Of a stretch of 64,000 nucleotides of DNA, positions 53,235-62,339 are shown in pieces. Position 1 is the stretch's first letter. Each line of letters opens with the position of its first letter. The notes beneath the pieces are model-generated. The model was not told the origin of the DNA and ran no database searches. It saw nothing but the letters and a program-made list of their open reading frames with translations. The DNA comes from Syntrophomonas sp. DTU019 (GTDB taxonomy: Bacteria > Bacillota > Syntrophomonadia > Syntrophomonadales > Syntrophomonadaceae). The DNA lies in the NCBI GenBank assembly GCA_913757435.1, contig CAJYDM010000005.1, positions 1-64,000 on the forward strand, read 5' to 3'. Position numbers and translations under genes: made by a program.

Positions 53235-55310
53235 ATGAAAACCGAAGAAGTAAGGCCCAGGTTGAAATCATATTCCTACCTGGTGATTGCGTTGCTGACG
53301 GTGCTCTTAGTCAGGTTGGCGGTAGTGCAGCTCTTACACAATACCGAATATCAGGCTAAGGCCAAGGAAAACCGGGTGCGCCTGGTGCCCATCAAAGCGG
53401 CCCGGGGAGAAATATACGACCGCAACGGCAATGTTATGGCCGCCAGCGAGCTGGTGTATACTCTGAGTTTGAACTACCCGGCTATGACTGATCAGACCGA
53501 GGTGGTTTCGCGCCTGGTTTCTCTGCTTCAGCCTGCCTACCCGGAGACCACAGCAGAAATGATAAATGAAAAGATCAACCTGCAAAAAAACCGCCTCTAT
53601 GAGCCGGTGGTATTGTTGCGCGATATTCCCTGGGAGTTGGTGGTTCAATTGGAGGAACACCGTCAGGAGCTGCCCGGAGTGGAGATCGCGGTGGAACCCC
53701 TGCGCAATTATCCCCAGGGGGCTCTGGCCGGCCATGTGTTAGGCTATATGCACTCCATAACCCCCGAGGAAATCGACCAGCAGCAGGATTATAAGTATGG
53801 GTTGAGCAGTCTGATCGGCAAATCGGGAGTTGAAAAGCAATACGAGAAGGAACTGCGCGGTCAGGATGGAGCGCGTAATGTGGAGGTCGACTCGCGCGGG
53901 CGTCCGGTGCGGGAACTGGTGACTTTAGAGCCCCGCCGGGGCAATAACCTGTATCTCACTTTGGATCAGGACCTGCAGCGAGTAATGGAACAGAGCATGG
54001 ATAACATGCTGGCCGGATTGCAGCCCAGGCATCCGCGCGCCCGGGTAGCCTCGGCGGTCTTGCTCAATGTCAAGACCGGGCAAATCTTGGCCATGTGCAG
54101 TGTACCTGCCATGGTGCCTGATGATTGGAAGGGAAATATCAGCTCACAGCGTGCGGCTTACTATTTTCCCCAGGGTGAGGTATACGACCCCATGAATCCT
54201 GGAGCCTTCCTAAACCGAGCCATTCAGGTCAGCTATGCGCCTGGCTCTACCTTTAAGCCGATTACAGGTATGGCCGCATTAGAGACCGGCTTGATGGACC
54301 CTGACAAGGAATATGTTAACTGCAAGGGGGCCTATTGGGTAGCACCGTATATTAAGTGCTGGGGGGTGCACGGCAATGTCAATTACTACTCCGGCATGGC
54401 GGGTTCCTGTAATGTGTATTTCCAAGAGATGGGCCGCCGTGTAGGCCAGGAGAACATCGTTAAAATCGCCCGGGAGCTCGGTCTGGGGAGCAAGACCGGC
54501 GTCGACCTGCCTTATGAAACCGCTGGGCTTTTGCCCACCGCAGAGTGGAAGCGGGAACTGAACGCGGTCCTTACAGATCGTAAATACCAGGCTTTGAAAA
54601 CGCAAATTGAAGAAAAGTATCAAAATCTATTGGATCAGGCTGCTGATGAGGATTCACGTCGTAAGCTGGAGTCACAAAAAAAGAATGAAATCGCCAAATG
54701 GGAAGCTCAGTACCAGATTGACTATAATTTCAACACCAAGTGGCAGGCCTATGACACTTTTAATATGTCGATAGGAGAAGGATATAACGAATACACCGTC
54801 TTGCAACTGGCAAATTTCGCTGCTGCGCTAGCCAACGGCGGGCGGCTGATGCAGCCTTACGTGGTGGACCGCATAGTGGCCTCCGACGGGCGGGTCATAC
54901 AACAGTTCAGCCCCACCCTGCTGCACCAAGTGGCGGTGTCCAGCCGCACCCTGGCTCAGACCAGGCAGGCCATGCTGGCCGTCACCGAACCCGGAGGCAC
55001 CGGTCACTTTCTCTTCAATAGTTTCCCGGCTCACATCCGGGTGGCTGCTAAAACCGGTACGGCTCAGAATCGGCGTGCTCCTGACGGCTCCTCGCAGAAT
55101 TACAATGGGGTATTCCTGGCTTTTGCGCCGTATGACGATCCGGAGATCGCCTTCGCCGGGGTGGTGGAGTATGGATACCACGGCAGTGAGTCGGCAGGGT
55201 TAGTGGCCCGGGATGTTTTCGAGCAATACTTTGGCATAAAGGACCACCGCCAGTATAATATGAATCAGGAACAAGTTTCCCACAACATGTCGAATATCGC
55301 TGTAGACTAA
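53235..55310 (+). CDS. mrdA: Penicillin-binding protein 2 (elongation transpeptidase)
   Basis: Class B transpeptidase that cross-links lateral wall peptidoglycan with RodA, 691 residues. One N-terminal helix (YLVIALLTVLLVRLAVVQLL) is followed by the dimerisation domain (RGEIYDRNGNVMAASEL). The transpeptidase domain has the three active-site motifs STFK (in APGSTFKPITG), SCN and KTG (in AAKTGTAQN). A charged insertion of about 60 residues (DRKYQALKTQIEEKYQNLLD and following) lies between SCN and KTG. The ATG abuts the mreD stop, so translation is coupled. Confidence 0.96.
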   Translation: MKTEEVRPRLKSYSYLVIALLTVLLVRLAVVQLLHNTEYQAKAKENRVRLVPIKAARGEIYDRNGNVMAASELVYTLSLNYPAMTDQTEVVSRLVSLLQPAYPETTAEMINEKINLQKNRLYEPVVLLRDIPWELVVQLEEHRQELPGVEIAVEPLRNYPQGALAGHVLGYMHSITPEEIDQQQDYKYGLSSLIGKSGVEKQYEKELRGQDGARNVEVDSRGRPVRELVTLEPRRGNNLYLTLDQDLQRVMEQSMDNMLAGLQPRHPRARVASAVLLNVKTGQILAMCSVPAMVPDDWKGNISSQRAAYYFPQGEVYDPMNPGAFLNRAIQVSYAPGSTFKPITGMAALETGLMDPDKEYVNCKGAYWVAPYIKCWGVHGNVNYYSGMAGSCNVYFQEMGRRVGQENIVKIARELGLGSKTGVDLPYETAGLLPTAEWKRELNAVLTDRKYQALKTQIEEKYQNLLDQAADEDSRRKLESQKKNEIAKWEAQYQIDYNFNTKWQAYDTFNMSIGEGYNEYTVLQLANFAAALANGGRLMQPYVVDRIVASDGRVIQQFSPTLLHQVAVSSRTLAQTRQAMLAVTEPGGTGHFLFNSFPAHIRVAAKTGTAQNRRAPDGSSQNYNGVFLAFAPYDDPEIAFAGVVEYGYHGSESAGLVARDVFEQYFGIKDHRQYNMNQEQVSHNMSNIAVD

Positions 55311-55339
55311 TGGCGTAATTTAATGGTGATCAACCGACT

Positions 55340-55386
55340 AAGATAGGGGTTTTTAGCGCGAAAAACCCCTATCTTGTGTTTTTTCG
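55340..55386 (+). terminator. Strong terminator after mrdA
   Basis: Perfect 15-bp stem (55340-55354 with 55361-55375) and six-base loop, followed by GTGTTTTTTC. It separates the mre and min units. Confidence 0.9.
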
Positions 55387-55458
55387 CTAAAGGAATAAAA
55401 TGCCACTCATAGAATGATTAGGGAGTAGGACCTGCAACACTGTTAAGGGGGTGGTTGA

Positions 55459-56073
55459 ATGTTGACCGCAGCAAAAGAGATGTTTGTGCAGGATACCATT
55501 GATTTAAGCCCCTACCAGCGCTTTAGTGATATGAAACACGGCCTGGACCAGCAGCTGACCCTATTGAAATGCCCTCATGGAACGCAGATTGCGTTGGCTA
55601 TGGGTAAGCGGCGCCTGACCAACCGTGAACTGAAAGAACTGGAATTGGTGATGTTGTCTCATGGAGTATATCTAAAGGATATAGTCGGCGATGATGGGGA
55701 GTCTGCCCGGGATAAGCCGCTCATTGACAATATGCCGCATTACCAGGAAACCATGCTTTTATGTAAAAATGTGCGTTCCGGGCAGAAACTTGCCAGCAGC
55801 GGCAATATCGTTATACTGGGTGATGTCAACCCGGGTGCAGAGATTGTGGCTGGTGGCAACATCGTGGTGATGGGGTGCCTGCGAGGCATGGCCCATGCCG
55901 GGGCATTGGGTGACCAGAGCGCAGTGATCTCAGCATATCGCCTGAGACCGACTCAATTGCGAATAGCTGACCATATTACCAGACCGCCGGACAACGAAGT
56001 AGTATCGGTCAAAAACCCTGAAGTGGCCCGTATAAGAGATGATAAGGTGGTTATTGAAAAGTTAAAAATATGA
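55459..56073 (+). CDS. minC: Septum site-determining protein MinC
   Basis: Inhibitor of FtsZ assembly away from midcell, 204 residues. A short N-terminal FtsZ-binding domain is followed by the conserved C-terminal beta-helix (NIVILGDVNPGAEIVAGGNI, VVMGCLRGMAHAG) that binds MinD. ATG with AAGGGGGTGG upstream. First of minCDE. Confidence 0.95.
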   Translation: MLTAAKEMFVQDTIDLSPYQRFSDMKHGLDQQLTLLKCPHGTQIALAMGKRRLTNRELKELELVMLSHGVYLKDIVGDDGESARDKPLIDNMPHYQETMLLCKNVRSGQKLASSGNIVILGDVNPGAEIVAGGNIVVMGCLRGMAHAGALGDQSAVISAYRLRPTQLRIADHITRPPDNEVVSVKNPEVARIRDDKVVIEKLKI

Positions 56074-56087
56074 TTGGAGGCTTGGGG

Positions 56088-56885
56088 ATGAAGAGTAGGG
56101 TTCTGGTTGTAACTTCCGGAAAAGGCGGGGTGGGCAAGACTACTACTACCGCTAACTTAGGGACAGCTCTGGCTATGATGGGCAAAAAGGTAGTCATGCT
56201 GGATACCGATATTGGATTAAGAAACCTGGATGTGGTCCTGGGGTTGGAAAACCGTATCGTGTTCGATATTGTTGATGTGGTCAACGGCAACTGCAAGCTA
56301 AAACAGGGTTTGATCAAGGACAAACGCTATGAGGCTCTGTTTCTTCTGCCGGCTGCCCAGACCAAGGATAAGACTGCAGTCACTCCGCATCAGATGAAGA
56401 ATTTGACCAATGAATTGCGTAATGAATTTGACTTTATCCTGGTGGACTGCCCGGCTGGTATCGAGCAAGGCTTTCGCAATGCAATAGCCGGTGCTGACGA
56501 TGCTATCGTAGTGGCTACTCCAGAAGTATCCTCGGTCAGGGATGCCGATCGTATCATCGGTCTGCTGGAAGCGGCGGGACTGGGCAAAAGCAAACTGATC
56601 ATTAACCGCCTGCGCAGTAAGATGGTGAAGCGCGGCGACATGATGGATATTGAAGACATCATGGATATTCTGGCCATTGATCTGTTGGGAGTGGTTCCTG
56701 AAGACGAAACCATCGTGGTTTCCACCAATCGCGGCGAACCAGCCGTATTGGAGACTGCTTCCCGTGCCGGGGGGGCTTATCGGCGTATTGCACGACGGGT
56801 CATGGGAGAGACCGTACCCATAGAAACCGAGAATACTGACAACCTGGTCGATAAATTCAAGAGAATGCTGAAACTGGCTAGATAG
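56088..56885 (+). CDS. minD: Septum site-determining ATPase MinD
   Basis: Membrane-cycling ParA-type ATPase, 265 residues from the ATG at 56088; GGAGG precedes it, and an ATG six codons earlier would put that site inside the gene. Deviant Walker A KGGVGKTT, Walker B ILVDCPAGIE and a C-terminal amphipathic membrane-targeting helix (LVDKFKRMLKLAR). Confidence 0.96.
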   Translation: MKSRVLVVTSGKGGVGKTTTTANLGTALAMMGKKVVMLDTDIGLRNLDVVLGLENRIVFDIVDVVNGNCKLKQGLIKDKRYEALFLLPAAQTKDKTAVTPHQMKNLTNELRNEFDFILVDCPAGIEQGFRNAIAGADDAIVVATPEVSSVRDADRIIGLLEAAGLGKSKLIINRLRSKMVKRGDMMDIEDIMDILAIDLLGVVPEDETIVVSTNRGEPAVLETASRAGGAYRRIARRVMGETVPIETENTDNLVDKFKRMLKLAR

Positions 56886-56896
56886 GGGGGAAGGGC

Positions 56897-57199
56897 ATGG
56901 CATTACTAGATGTATTAGGCAGAATCTTCTCCAAGGACAACACCTCCAGCAAGGAAGTAGCCAAAGAACGCCTGCGTCTGGTGCTGGTGCATGATCGCAA
57001 TACGATTTCTCCTGAATATCTCAACCTAATTAAGGAAGATTTACTTAAGGTCATCCGCGAGTATTTGGAGATAGATGAAGAAGCTCTGCAGGTCAATCTG
57101 GCCAATGAGGACTCAGCCTTCGCCCTGGTAGCCAATATACCGGTGAAGGGATTTAAACGCACCCGCATGGCTGAGGTGCAGGGTTCATCAATGACATAA
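56897..57199 (+). CDS. minE: Cell division topological specificity factor MinE
   Basis: Displaces MinC and stimulates MinD ATPase, 100 residues. The MinD-binding helix region KERLRLVLVHDRNTISPEYL and the dimer domain are recognisable. ATG with GGGGGGAAGG upstream. Having minE rather than DivIVA-only control suggests Min oscillation. Confidence 0.93.
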   Translation: MALLDVLGRIFSKDNTSSKEVAKERLRLVLVHDRNTISPEYLNLIKEDLLKVIREYLEIDEEALQVNLANEDSAFALVANIPVKGFKRTRMAEVQGSSMT

Positions 57200-57236
57200 T
57201 TCCTCCTTAAAGTAAGTCCTTGAGCTTCTAACGTCC

Positions 57237-57274
57237 GACAAGGCCCGGGCCGCCCACCCCGGGCTTTGTCATTT
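57237..57274 (+). terminator. Terminator after minCDE
   Basis: 13-bp stem (57237-57249 with 57258-57270), GC-rich with one G-U pair and an eight-base loop, followed by ATTT. Confidence 0.75.
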
Positions 57275-57384
57275 CTGCAGATATGGGCTGTTTGTAATCG
57301 GGCGCAATGGGGGGAGTGCCGCCTTGATTTGAGGGTGGACAGTAGTTTTTGCTGCATTCTATAATGGTCAGGGAGGGTTTAAAT

Positions 57385-58521
57385 GTGGACCAAAAAAGGT
57401 TGAAATTTGTGGATCGCCCTTTCCTGCTGAGTTTGGCCGCCATCCTGGTGATGGGGATGGTCATTCAGGTAAGTGCCAGCAGCGGGATATCCAGCGATCC
57501 TTATTATTTCATAAAGAAACAACTGGTGATGGTCGCTATCGGCCTGGTGGGGATAATAGTCATCGTCCGCTACGATTACCTGGAACTGAAGAGCATAAGC
57601 TTTTTGTTGTATGGTCTCTCCGTGCTTATGCTGGTAGTGGTATTGCTATTTGGTGAAGAAGTGCGGGGCACTACCGGATGGATCTCTATTGGCCCCTTGC
57701 CGCCGCTGCAGCCCGCCGAGTTCACCAAAGTGCTTTTAGTGCTGGCATTTGCCGACTTTTTACAGCGCCGTCGCCAAGATTTGAACAACCTGGCTGGGAT
57801 GCTGCCCTGTTTTGCATTCATGGGGGTGCCATTTGTATTGATCATGCTCCAGCCCGACCTTGGAACGGCCCTGGTTTACATTGCTATTACTTTTATCATG
57901 ATGTATGTGGCCGGCGCCAATCAGCGCATTTTGCTATTTATCTTTTTTGGTGCGCTGGCTTTGATTGGGTTAGTCTTGTTCTTGCACTTTCAGTTTGACA
58001 TGTGGATTCCGTTAAAGGACTATCAATTAAAGCGCCTGATCGTGTTCATAGATCCATACAACGACGGCATGGGAGGGCGCGATGCCGGCTGGAACACCAT
58101 TCAGTCACTAGTGGCCATCGGGTCGGGAGGCTTCAGCGGACAGGGGCTTTTTCAAGGCAGTCAGGTACAGCTCAATTTTTTACCTGAACATCATACTGAC
58201 TTCATCTATGCGGTCATCGGTGAAGAATTGGGCTTTATAGGTGCAGGTCTAGTCTTGTTGTTGTTTGGACTGCTTCTTACTCGGGCGGTGTATATAGCTT
58301 ACACTTCCCGCGAACTGTACGGAGCGTTACTAGTAACCGGGATTTCTGCCATGTGGCTGTTCCACATATTTGAGAATATCGGCATGTGCATCGGTATAAT
58401 GCCGGTGACCGGGATACCACTGCCTTTCATCAGCTATGGGGGTAGTTCCATGCTGACCAATCTGCTGGCGGTGGCACTTATACTGTCAGTGAATGTGCGG
58501 GGTAAGAAAATTGTATTCTGA
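57385..58521 (+). CDS. rodA: Rod shape-determining glycosyltransferase RodA
   Basis: SEDS-family peptidoglycan polymerase, about ten membrane helices, 378 residues from the GTG at 57385 (GGGAGGG seven bases upstream). The SEDS catalytic region (LQPDLGTALVY) and C-terminal motif (GIPLPFISYGGSSMLTNLLA) are present. Partner of the upstream MrdA; both act in the MreB elongasome. Confidence 0.95.
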   Translation: MDQKRLKFVDRPFLLSLAAILVMGMVIQVSASSGISSDPYYFIKKQLVMVAIGLVGIIVIVRYDYLELKSISFLLYGLSVLMLVVVLLFGEEVRGTTGWISIGPLPPLQPAEFTKVLLVLAFADFLQRRRQDLNNLAGMLPCFAFMGVPFVLIMLQPDLGTALVYIAITFIMMYVAGANQRILLFIFFGALALIGLVLFLHFQFDMWIPLKDYQLKRLIVFIDPYNDGMGGRDAGWNTIQSLVAIGSGGFSGQGLFQGSQVQLNFLPEHHTDFIYAVIGEELGFIGAGLVLLLFGLLLTRAVYIAYTSRELYGALLVTGISAMWLFHIFENIGMCIGIMPVTGIPLPFISYGGSSMLTNLLAVALILSVNVRGKKIVF

Positions 58522-58551
58522 GCATGACACGAATAAAAAGGAGGGACTGCT

Positions 58552-58962
58552 ATGGCTTATGAAAATCTGGATGCCCAAACGATGGGGCGGGAGCGGCATA
58601 GTAACGCGGCGCAGGAAATCATACATTTTGTGCCCAACCTCTTAAAAATGGTATATCGGCTGCTAAAAGACGAAGGGGTGAGCCATGCCGACCGCCTCAT
58701 GCTCTTGGGCACAGCCGCCTATGTGCTGTCTCCCATGGATTTTTTGCCTGATATGATCCCGGCCCTCGGTCAAGTTGATGATGTCCTGCTCTTAGCACTG
58801 GTTTTGAAGAGACTGATGAACAGCGTATCTTACAATCGCCTGGAATCCTACTGGGACGGCAGTGAACCTTTACTGAGAATGCTGGACCGGGTCCTCGACC
58901 TGTCGCGACACCTCATACCCTCCAACGTATACAATAAAGTGGTAAAAAGATCCCGCCGCTAA
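58552..58962 (+). CDS. DUF1232 (YkvA-like) membrane protein
   Basis: 136 residues, ATG with AAAGGAGGG upstream. The DUF1232 core YVLSPMDFLPDMIPALGQVDD is clear, with a hydrophobic stretch after it. Function unknown. It lies 30 bp after rodA and is probably in the same unit. The stop is immediately followed by CAGGCATG repeats. Confidence 0.88.
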   Translation: MAYENLDAQTMGRERHSNAAQEIIHFVPNLLKMVYRLLKDEGVSHADRLMLLGTAAYVLSPMDFLPDMIPALGQVDDVLLLALVLKRLMNSVSYNRLESYWDGSEPLLRMLDRVLDLSRHLIPSNVYNKVVKRSRR

Positions 58963-58964
58963 AA

Positions 58965-59004
58965 CAGGCATGAACAGGCATGGGCACAGGCATGGGCAGG
59001 CATG
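58965..59004 (+). repeat. Cluster of four CAGGCATG units
   Basis: CAGGCATG occurs at 58965, 58975, 58987 and 58997, and the last is followed by GGGACGG. These are degenerate relatives of the REP-like repeat at 59600-59626 and mark the left edge of the mobile-element scar. Confidence 0.8.
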
Positions 59005-59103
59005 GGGACGGCAGACCGTGTGAGAACTTTCGATGAGATCCCAAAACTACGTGATAGGTTTTACTGGTCATTTAGTATTACTAGTGATATTTTGATAAAA
59101 AAC

Positions 59104-59138
59104 AGGCTGGTGCAGTTTATGCTGAGGCCAGCCTTTTT
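59104..59138 (+). terminator. Possible terminator at the IS remnant edge
   Basis: AGGCTGG (59104-59110) pairs with CCAGCCT (59128-59134), followed by TTTTT. It overlaps the 3' end of the transposase remnant and would stop plus-strand transcripts from the rodA side. Confidence 0.4.
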
Positions 59139-59599
59139 ACTATTTCTTCAACTCCCAGAATATTGATTACTCTTCGCATGTTGTAGGCCAACATATGTAA
59201 CTTGTTTTCCGTATTTACAGACACTAATCCCCTGGTTAAAAAGTAACTATAACCCAAGCCCCTTTTTACGGTTCCATATGGGTGTTCTACGATCATTTGC
59301 CTTTGTACATACAGTTTTCGATTTTCCTTGGTCCGGCGGTCTATTTCATCCAGTAATGGCTGGGCTAGGTTGCGGCTAATTGTTCGGCCCTTCTGGGCTT
59401 TGGTGCATTGATCCTTTAAGGGGCAGCCCTTACAGGCCCGGTAGTTTTTGTAGGTTCGATATTTTACTCCGTTGACTTCTCTTATTCTGCCTGGATAGAG
59501 AATCTCTTTTGCGGGGCATAGGTAAACGTCTTGCTCTTGGTCATATTGGAATTTGTCAGCTTGAAAGTCGGTGTTGGCTATATTACCGGTAAATCTCGA
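59117..59599 (-). pseudogene. Truncated IS1182-type DDE transposase
   Basis: An open frame of about 160 codons with no start codon near its 5' end encodes only the C-terminal part of an IS1182-family transposase. It includes YLCPAKEILYPGR, the cysteine-rich YRACKGCPLKDQC segment, the catalytic Glu in IVEHPYGTVKRGLGY and the closing RGLVSVNTENKLHMLAYNMR. The N-terminal half with the two catalytic Asp residues is missing; the frame stops making sense where the REP-like repeat begins at 59600. Not functional. Confidence 0.85.
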
Positions 59600-59626
59600 C
59601 AGGCATGGGGACGGTTCTTTTGCCTG
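59600..59626 (+). repeat. Left REP-like inverted repeat of the RAYT element
   Basis: 27 bp starting CAGGCATGGGGACGG and ending TTTTGCCTG. Its ends CAGGCA and TGCCTG pair to form a hairpin. It is the exact reverse complement of 60472-60498. Confidence 0.92.
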
Positions 59627-59677
59627 CTAAACCATAAACCATATTAAGATACAATAAGTGTATCGGAGGTGGGAATG

Positions 59678-60466
59678 ATGCCAAGGCAGTCAAGGCAATT
59701 AAGTGGCACAGGTGTTTATCACGTGATGCTTCGGGGGAATGAGCGTAAGAACGTATTCCAAGACGAAGAGTATAAACAGCGGTTTTTGGATGGCATAGAG
59801 GCAAAAGGAAAAGAAGCCGAATTCGCAGTCTATGCTTACTGTATAATGGACAATCACGTTCATCTGCTAATAAATGTCAAAGGCCAAGAATTGGCATCAA
59901 TTATGAAAGGCATAGCAGTTCGCTATGCTACTTTTTATAACTGGAAACAAAGTCGGGTCGGGCATGTCTTTCAGGATCGTTTCAAGAGTGAACCTATTCA
60001 AGATGATCGGTACTTGCTATCGGCTGTGAGGTACATCCACAACAACCCGGTCAAGGCCAGGATGGTAGACAAACCGTCTGATTATCGCTGGAGCAGCTAT
60101 TCTGAATATTTCAAGCCGCAAGGTCGAGCTTGGTTAGAAACAGAATTTGTATTAAGTATCATTACCGATAATAGGAACATAGCGCTCAAGGAATTTGAAC
60201 GTTTCTCGTTACTGGTTGATAATTCAACGTTTATTGATATTGAAGATGAAAAGGCTATCCGAACAATTGAGGAAGGACGGGCTCATCTTACGGATTATTT
60301 GGGAGAGCAATACAACGGTTTGGCAATTGATCAGATAAAAAAGGATAGACAAAAACAAACTGAGATAATCCGATACCTGCGAACTAATACAAGATTATCA
60401 CAACGGGTGATTGCTTCACTTCTCGGTATCGACAAAAGTGTTGTAGAGAAAGTCAAAACTGACTAG
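59678..60466 (+). CDS. REP-associated tyrosine transposase (RAYT, Y1/HUH family)
   Basis: Single-strand transposase-like nuclease related to IS200/IS605 TnpA, 262 residues. The ATG at 59678 gives the usual start MPRQSRQLSGTGVYHVMLRG; CGGAGG lies eight bases upstream. HUH-type motif MDNHVHLLI, the catalytic-Tyr region (VRYATFYNWKQ), the conserved HVFQDRFKSEPI and YIHNNPVKARMV are present. The C-terminus adds a helix-turn-helix (LSQRVIASLLGIDKSVV). Flanked by inverted REP-like repeats, as expected for elements that disperse REP sequences. Confidence 0.93.
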   Translation: MPRQSRQLSGTGVYHVMLRGNERKNVFQDEEYKQRFLDGIEAKGKEAEFAVYAYCIMDNHVHLLINVKGQELASIMKGIAVRYATFYNWKQSRVGHVFQDRFKSEPIQDDRYLLSAVRYIHNNPVKARMVDKPSDYRWSSYSEYFKPQGRAWLETEFVLSIITDNRNIALKEFERFSLLVDNSTFIDIEDEKAIRTIEEGRAHLTDYLGEQYNGLAIDQIKKDRQKQTEIIRYLRTNTRLSQRVIASLLGIDKSVVEKVKTD

Positions 60467-60471
60467 CAGAA

Positions 60472-60539
60472 CAGGCAAAAGAACCGTCCCCATGCCTGAA
60501 AGAACCGTCCCCATGCCTGAAGAACCGTCCCCATGCCTG
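60472..60539 (+). repeat. Right REP-like repeat array of the RAYT element
   Basis: A 27-bp unit (60472-60498) is the perfect inverted complement of 59600-59626. Two further partial units follow (60499-60519 and 60520-60539), so GAACCGTCCCCATGCCTG occurs three times in tandem. Confidence 0.92.
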
Positions 60540-60631
60540 TGCCGGTATACAGATGGCATACATTTCGGTTGGCTTTTATATAATGTAGCATTACTGTTTG
60601 GTCTAGGTCAGGCAAAAAGGGGGTCAAGCCG

Positions 60632-61201
60632 GTGCTGGGGAGTTTTAAAGTAAGATTATTAGTAGTTATAGCTATTGTTGCCCTGGTGGGGTACTCACTG
60701 CAGTCTGGGAATTGGAGCAGGAACTTGGTGGAACCAGTCCTGCGGGTGATCCTCTACGAAGATCAGCTGGCCAATCAGGTTCTGGCCACCATCAACGAGC
60801 GTTTATCCGGCCATCAGGTAAGTCCTGCGGCTTCAGATCAAGTGCTACAGTTGCCCAGTGCTTATACCGGTGTAGTGCGCTCTTTTGGTAATAGTTGGGA
60901 TGCCAGCCAGAATAAAGCGGTATTGTTCCCGGGTGTGCTCCTGAGGGTTAATAACAATTCGCCGGTGAAACCGGTGCTGCCTGGCAAGGTCGACATGGTG
61001 CAGGGGGAGGCCGGGCAGTATAAGGTGCGAATTGAACACGAACAGGGGCTCATTTCTGAATATGGGCAGCTGGATCGGGTTTTAGTGCGCGCCGGGCAGA
61101 TGGTTTCCAAAGATACCGTCATCGGGCGCAGCGGCAGTCAGCTTTATTTCGCCATCGATTCCCCGCAGGGACCGCTGGATCCAGGCCATCTGTTTCCATA
61201 A
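60632..61201 (+). CDS. SpoIVFA-like M23-fold membrane protein
   Basis: 189 residues, GTG start with AAGGGGG upstream. One N-terminal membrane helix (VRLLVVIAIVALVGYSL) and a C-terminal lysostaphin/M23-like domain (GVLLRVNNNSPVKPVLPGKV, HEQGLISEYGQLDRVLVRAG, LYFAIDSPQGPLDPG) that lacks the zinc-binding HxH and Asp ligands, so it is not a peptidase. An inactive M23 domain directly before an M50 protease is the SpoIVFA-SpoIVFB arrangement, in which SpoIVFA regulates pro-sigma-K processing. Confidence 0.82.
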   Translation: MLGSFKVRLLVVIAIVALVGYSLQSGNWSRNLVEPVLRVILYEDQLANQVLATINERLSGHQVSPAASDQVLQLPSAYTGVVRSFGNSWDASQNKAVLFPGVLLRVNNNSPVKPVLPGKVDMVQGEAGQYKVRIEHEQGLISEYGQLDRVLVRAGQMVSKDTVIGRSGSQLYFAIDSPQGPLDPGHLFP

Positions 61202-62071
61202 ATGATTCCGCTAGCGAGGCTTGCCGGCACCATTTATCGCATCCACTGGCTGGTATTGGCCTTGATCGGCCTGGGGGTATACCTGGGCCAGGGGAGGCTT
61301 TTACTCCTGCTTATGGCAGCGCTTTTTCTTCATGAAATGGCCCATGTGATAGCTGCCCGGGCCTTGGGTATTAAGATGACGGCGGTTGAATTGACCCCTT
61401 TTGGCGGGCAGGCCTACATCGAGGATTTTACCGGGCTGGAGCCAGATAAGGAATTCTTCATGTCCTTGGCCGGCCCGCTAGCCAGTCTTAGCCTGGCTGC
61501 TTTTTTTTATTCTGTACCTACCGGAATGGATACTGAGACCAGTCTGTGGCTGGTGCGCTGCAATCTTTTCCTGGGCCTTTTCAACTTACTGCCGGCGCTC
61601 CCCATGGACGGGGGCCGGGTCTTGCGTTCCTGGCTGTCCCCCTTGATGGGATTTAAGCGCGCCACTCGCCTGGCTGCTTTCATGGGTATGGCATGTGCTC
61701 TGGCTATCATTGGGCATGGATTTTACTACGCCCAGGAGACTGTCCTCATGGCCCAGGAAATAATGGCCGGGCTGATTCTGTTCTGGTTTGCGGTGCGGGA
61801 GAGCCGTTTTCTGGCTTACTCCTTCATGCGTTACCTGATTCATAAGAAATCGGAGTTAAACCGCCTGGGGCTGCTGGAATCCAGGCAGTTGGTGAGCTCC
61901 TGGAACACTCCGCTCAGCAGCCTGCTCAAAGACACCCGGCCCAAACACTATTTGATCGTGGTGGTACTGGATGATTCCCATCATGTGGACGGGGTGTATA
62001 CCGAAGCCGAAATAATCGAATGCTTTATGGAAAGAGGACCTGCCGCAACCTTGCGGGAATGCAGATTTTGA
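61202..62071 (+). CDS. SpoIVFB-like site-2 protease (M50 family)
   Basis: Intramembrane metalloprotease, 289 residues. Zinc motif HEMAH in LFLHEMAHVIAARALG and the third ligand in NLLPALPMDGGRVL lie within about five hydrophobic helices, with a C-terminal CBS-like region (KDTRPKHYLIVVVLDD). It begins directly after the stop of the SpoIVFA-like gene, so they are co-translated. By analogy it cleaves pro-sigma-K in the mother cell; this is the best sign that the organism sporulates. Confidence 0.9.
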   Translation: MIPLARLAGTIYRIHWLVLALIGLGVYLGQGRLLLLLMAALFLHEMAHVIAARALGIKMTAVELTPFGGQAYIEDFTGLEPDKEFFMSLAGPLASLSLAAFFYSVPTGMDTETSLWLVRCNLFLGLFNLLPALPMDGGRVLRSWLSPLMGFKRATRLAAFMGMACALAIIGHGFYYAQETVLMAQEIMAGLILFWFAVRESRFLAYSFMRYLIHKKSELNRLGLLESRQLVSSWNTPLSSLLKDTRPKHYLIVVVLDDSHHVDGVYTEAEIIECFMERGPAATLRECRF

Positions 62072-62339
62072 ATTCTGGAGAGGTTCTCATGCGATAGTGC
62101 TATTGATGCACATTGCTTTTTAAAGATGAAAACCCTATCATAAAAAGATAAGCATTTTAAACGGCATATCTTTATGGCCGATGATCGCTTTTTAGAACCG
62201 GGCATTTCGAATGGTCAGCTTTTGAAAACGGCGGCTGCACCATGAATCTGCCCGTTCTCTATCAATCAGGCCGGTAAGTATTTAGTAATCGATAAGCCAA
62301 TTGCGGACGCCTTATACAATAAAGTGGGAGGTTGTCGTA
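62072..62339. other. Intergenic region before the radical-SAM gene
   Basis: About 270 bp with no gene and no recognised riboswitch. A TACAAT at about 62314 could be a -10 element for the next gene, but no -35 matches well. Confidence 0.35.

Noticed and set aside
60472-60539. CRISPR array
   Set aside because: The three repeat units are adjacent with almost no spacer and are relatives of the inverted repeat on the other side of the RAYT gene; no cas genes are present.
60632-61201. An active M23 endopeptidase
   Set aside because: The zinc ligands (His, Asp, HxH) are missing; the context fits an inactive SpoIVFA-like regulator.
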